Below are positions 61,965 through 64,000 of a stretch of DNA of 64,000 nt, piece by piece. Origin of the DNA: Parasporobacterium sp. (GTDB lineage: Bacteria; Bacillota; Clostridia; Lachnospirales; Lachnospiraceae); assembly GCA_017510065.1 (NCBI GenBank), contig JAFWOB010000065.1:1-64000 (forward strand), given 5' to 3'. Every line of letters begins with the position of its first letter. Positions within the stretch are counted from its first letter, which is position 1. The notes beneath the pieces are model-generated. The model saw nothing but the letters and a program-made list of their open reading frames with translations, did no database searches and was not told where the DNA came from. Position numbers and translations under genes: made by a program.

Positions 61965-63758
61965 TTACTCTGCCTGCGCGGGAACCACAACGATCTGGCC
62001 TTCCCAGCTGCCTCCTTCCGAGGTGTCAACAGCCTGCCCGTCTACGGTCACGTTGCCGTTAATGACTGCGCCGGCTTCCACGGTAAGAGAGGTCAATGTG
62101 GATTCACCGGTGACATTCCAGACGGAACCTTCTCCGATTACAAGAGAGCTGGTCATTCCTTCGCCGGTAAAATATACAGCAGGATCAAGGACCCAGCAGC
62201 AGGTGGGATCTGCTTTGCACTCTTCGGACCAGAGAGCGTCCCAGGTCTCTTTGTCCATATTGGTAAATGCGCCGGTCCAGGTGGAATGATCCAGCGTGAC
62301 CAGACAGTTGCGCTGATAGTCGAAGTGTTTCACATCCCCTGCAAGATTGGAATCGATGATGGTCATTTCGGTTCCTTTTCCGGTCATATCATTGTCTGCA
62401 TGGGCATAGCGGCTCATGCCGTCAGAATTCAGTACAGTCATAAGAAGTGTATCGGAGTAGCTCTCCGCGGTAACATTGCGGAGGGTGATGTATGATCCGG
62501 TGGATTTGACCAGGAAATTGGCTCCCTTGATGAAATCCACATATTCGCCCATTGCCGGACCATAATCCTCGTACCAGTTGACCAGGTTGGCCTGCTCATC
62601 AAGCTCTTTGCTGGTAACGATCTGTGTGTCCACCAGTTCTACCACTGCATGATAATCGCTTCCTGCACCGGAACCCATCATATCCGGAGAATGGAGCTGG
62701 AAATCGTTGCGGCCTGCTTCTACCAGGTTTCCGCCATTACGTTCTTTGTATCCTTCCGATACTTCGTAATCCTCCGGCAGATAGGCGAGAGCTTCTTCGC
62801 TGGCATCGGCACCGTTAAGCATATGGATCTCTCCGTTGTTGGAAAGGATCGCGCCGATCTCTGCACCGGAAAGTACAGAGGCGTAGAACCAGTCTACGAT
62901 GGAAGTATCCGCATAGGTACCGTACCCGCCGTGAACACCTTTTCCGACGGAATCATAGCTATAGAAAGAAAATCCTTTATTGGCAGAATCTGTGGACATG
63001 GCTGCCCAGCCTTCTGTCTCGACATAAGAACCATAGTAATATGTATGGGAACGTTTGTAGGACATATTGGCACGGGCATACCCGGAGATCCCAAGAGCTG
63101 CATTGGAAGGAGGATCTGCGATCGCAGCGGTATATCCTTCCGGATCGCCGGAAGCGCCGGTCTGGATGATACTGGAATTGATCACGACCAGGGTGCCTTC
63201 TCCTTCTGCTGCGACGGTATAGTTGCCGAGGCGTCCGCCTTTGCCGTTGGTGGTAAAGCGGCAGTTGTCCAGGGTAAGGATGCCGCCTGTTACCCCTGCG
63301 CAGTAACCGCCGGCATCATTGGCACCGACTTCTTCCGTAACGTTGGCGTTGATCACGCTGTCGCGGATCGTGTATTCGCCTCCCGTCACCTGGAACCCAT
63401 TTGTCGTAAAGGTATTGATCTCAAGATCGATGCCTTCAGCCATGGTTTCACCAACCTCACCGGTCAGTTCATAACTGCCGGCTTCCTCGTCAACCGTGAG
63501 CCCTTCTTCGGAAATCGTGAAGATGGTAGTGGCTGCAGCCCCATCTGATCCGCCTGAACCTCCGTCGGAATCGCCGCCAGGACCGCCAGGGCCTCCTTCC
63601 GGACCGCCTTCGGACTCGCCGCCCCCGGGGCCCATGGACATGGCAGCGTCACCGTTTGATTCTCCTTCCGGTGCCGGTGCAAAACCAGCGAATGCGGTCA
63701 GGGAAAGAGTGAGGCAGAGCGTCAGGATCAATGCGATCATCTGTAATGCTTTTTTCAT
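61965..63758 (-). CDS. Secreted Gly-rich beta-helix-like surface protein
   Basis: The 597 residues have a signal peptide (about 1-24), a Gly/Ser/Glu-rich low-complexity segment (about 38-75, GGPEGGPGGPGGDSDGG) and then repetitive Thr/Asn/Gly-rich strands (for example FQVTGGEYTIRDSVINANVT) fitting a parallel beta-helix like those of adhesins. Cys near residues 150-165 and the CCWVLDP segment near 525 may form disulfides. No sortase motif or membrane anchor is seen, so it may be released or held by the wall. The ATG has AAGGGAG upstream. The function is unknown. Confidence 0.78.
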   Translation of the reverse strand: MKKALQMIALILTLCLTLSLTAFAGFAPAPEGESNGDAAMSMGPGGGESEGGPEGGPGGPGGDSDGGSGGSDGAAATTIFTISEEGLTVDEEAGSYELTGEVGETMAEGIDLEINTFTTNGFQVTGGEYTIRDSVINANVTEEVGANDAGGYCAGVTGGILTLDNCRFTTNGKGGRLGNYTVAAEGEGTLVVINSSIIQTGASGDPEGYTAAIADPPSNAALGISGYARANMSYKRSHTYYYGSYVETEGWAAMSTDSANKGFSFYSYDSVGKGVHGGYGTYADTSIVDWFYASVLSGAEIGAILSNNGEIHMLNGADASEEALAYLPEDYEVSEGYKERNGGNLVEAGRNDFQLHSPDMMGSGAGSDYHAVVELVDTQIVTSKELDEQANLVNWYEDYGPAMGEYVDFIKGANFLVKSTGSYITLRNVTAESYSDTLLMTVLNSDGMSRYAHADNDMTGKGTEMTIIDSNLAGDVKHFDYQRNCLVTLDHSTWTGAFTNMDKETWDALWSEECKADPTCCWVLDPAVYFTGEGMTSSLVIGEGSVWNVTGESTLTSLTVEAGAVINGNVTVDGQAVDTSEGGSWEGQIVVVPAQAE

Positions 63759-64000
63759 TTTTTTCTCCCTTCTGTAAAGTTATATAATGTGAATTGCTGA
63801 GGCATCATGGTGCTGCCGCAGACAGCAAAAGTATAGCAGATACCAAAATCCGTGAAAAGAATTTCACGCGTTCTAAAGTTCATACAAAGGCGCAGACAGG
63901 CGCCAAGTGCCTGCTGAAAAAATCAGAATGATTATTGGTGATATTTAACAAAAAGCATGAAATGCCGGGTGGAAATTTGCAGTTTAGAAAGGAATGCTGT
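63759..64000 (-). other. Upstream region of the Gly-rich gene, no gene seen
   Basis: These 242 bp hold no open frame of note. They presumably contain the promoter of the minus-strand gene at 61965-63758, but I could not pick a convincing -35/-10 pair by eye. Confidence 0.4.

Overview
The window looks like chromosomal DNA of a Gram-positive anaerobe of the class Clostridia, most probably family Lachnospiraceae. The reasons are the tig-clpP-clpX order followed by a convergent engB, a DUF4364 regulator, strong AAGGAGG-type ribosome binding sites, TTGACA/TATAAT promoters with 17-bp spacers, a sortase-anchored SpaA/VaFE adhesin, SH3b/DUF1002 surface proteins and several TRAP transporter genes. Base composition is moderate (high 40s % GC by eye). 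The genus cannot be fixed from the sequence alone. I saw no rRNA, tRNA, CRISPR array, IS element or phage module.

Layout. Bases 1-400 hold a 42-bp tandem repeat and the tig promoter. Bases 400-5050 are a protein quality-control operon (trigger factor, ClpP, ClpX) followed by a short G3E (CobW-type) GTPase and a very His-rich metal-binding protein. engB and a DUF4364 gene run the other way. Bases 6525-11264 encode a 1579-residue cell-wall adhesin. Bases 11.5-17.4 kb hold small metabolic genes: HAD phosphatase, PaaI thioesterase, glycosyltransferase, birA-bioY behind a recognisable BirA operator, a queuosine-precursor transporter behind a preQ1-I riboswitch, and an SDR. A first TRAP transporter (P-M-Q order) fills 17.6-20.6 kb. 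It is followed by a repeat-built helical protein, a LysR gene and a 49-residue zinc-ribbon protein. At 22.4-25.5 kb an ArsR-AraC fusion regulator faces a separate HMA metallochaperone and a Cd/Zn-type P-ATPase.

Bases 26.0-35.6 kb form an accessory catabolic island. A MerR/GyrI-type regulator is divergent from an operon of FAD oxidoreductase, TRAP Q-M-P, two MmgE/PrpD proteins and a UroD-like putative zinc methyltransferase. The operon promoter has a 19-bp spacer and a dyad, the hallmark of MerR control. The island ends in a nested-hairpin terminator within a region rich in TTTAGAAA motifs.

Bases 35.8-49.5 kb carry envelope and signalling genes: membrane protein, radical SAM enzyme, two-component system, MFS transporter, two SH3b proteins, PgeF, ThuA, HAD and a Cthe_2159-type protein. 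Bases 49.6-57.1 kb carry a hypoxanthine-DNA glycosylase, a phosphatase, an unusual HTH-acyl-CoA synthetase fusion divergent from an XRE protein, a flavoprotein with a zinc ribbon, an M15 peptidase and a Kv-type channel. Bases 57.2-63.8 kb, all on the minus strand, hold an MBOAT/AlgX-like acyltransferase pair whose MBOAT has Phe at both positions where the family has WH histidines, a CPA2 antiporter, and a secreted Gly-rich beta-helix-like protein.

The strongest candidates for something new are the HTH-acyl-CoA synthetase fusion, the His-less MBOAT/DTHW pair and the MerR-controlled TRAP/MmgE/UroD island. All functional statements rest on motifs read by eye. No database search was run.
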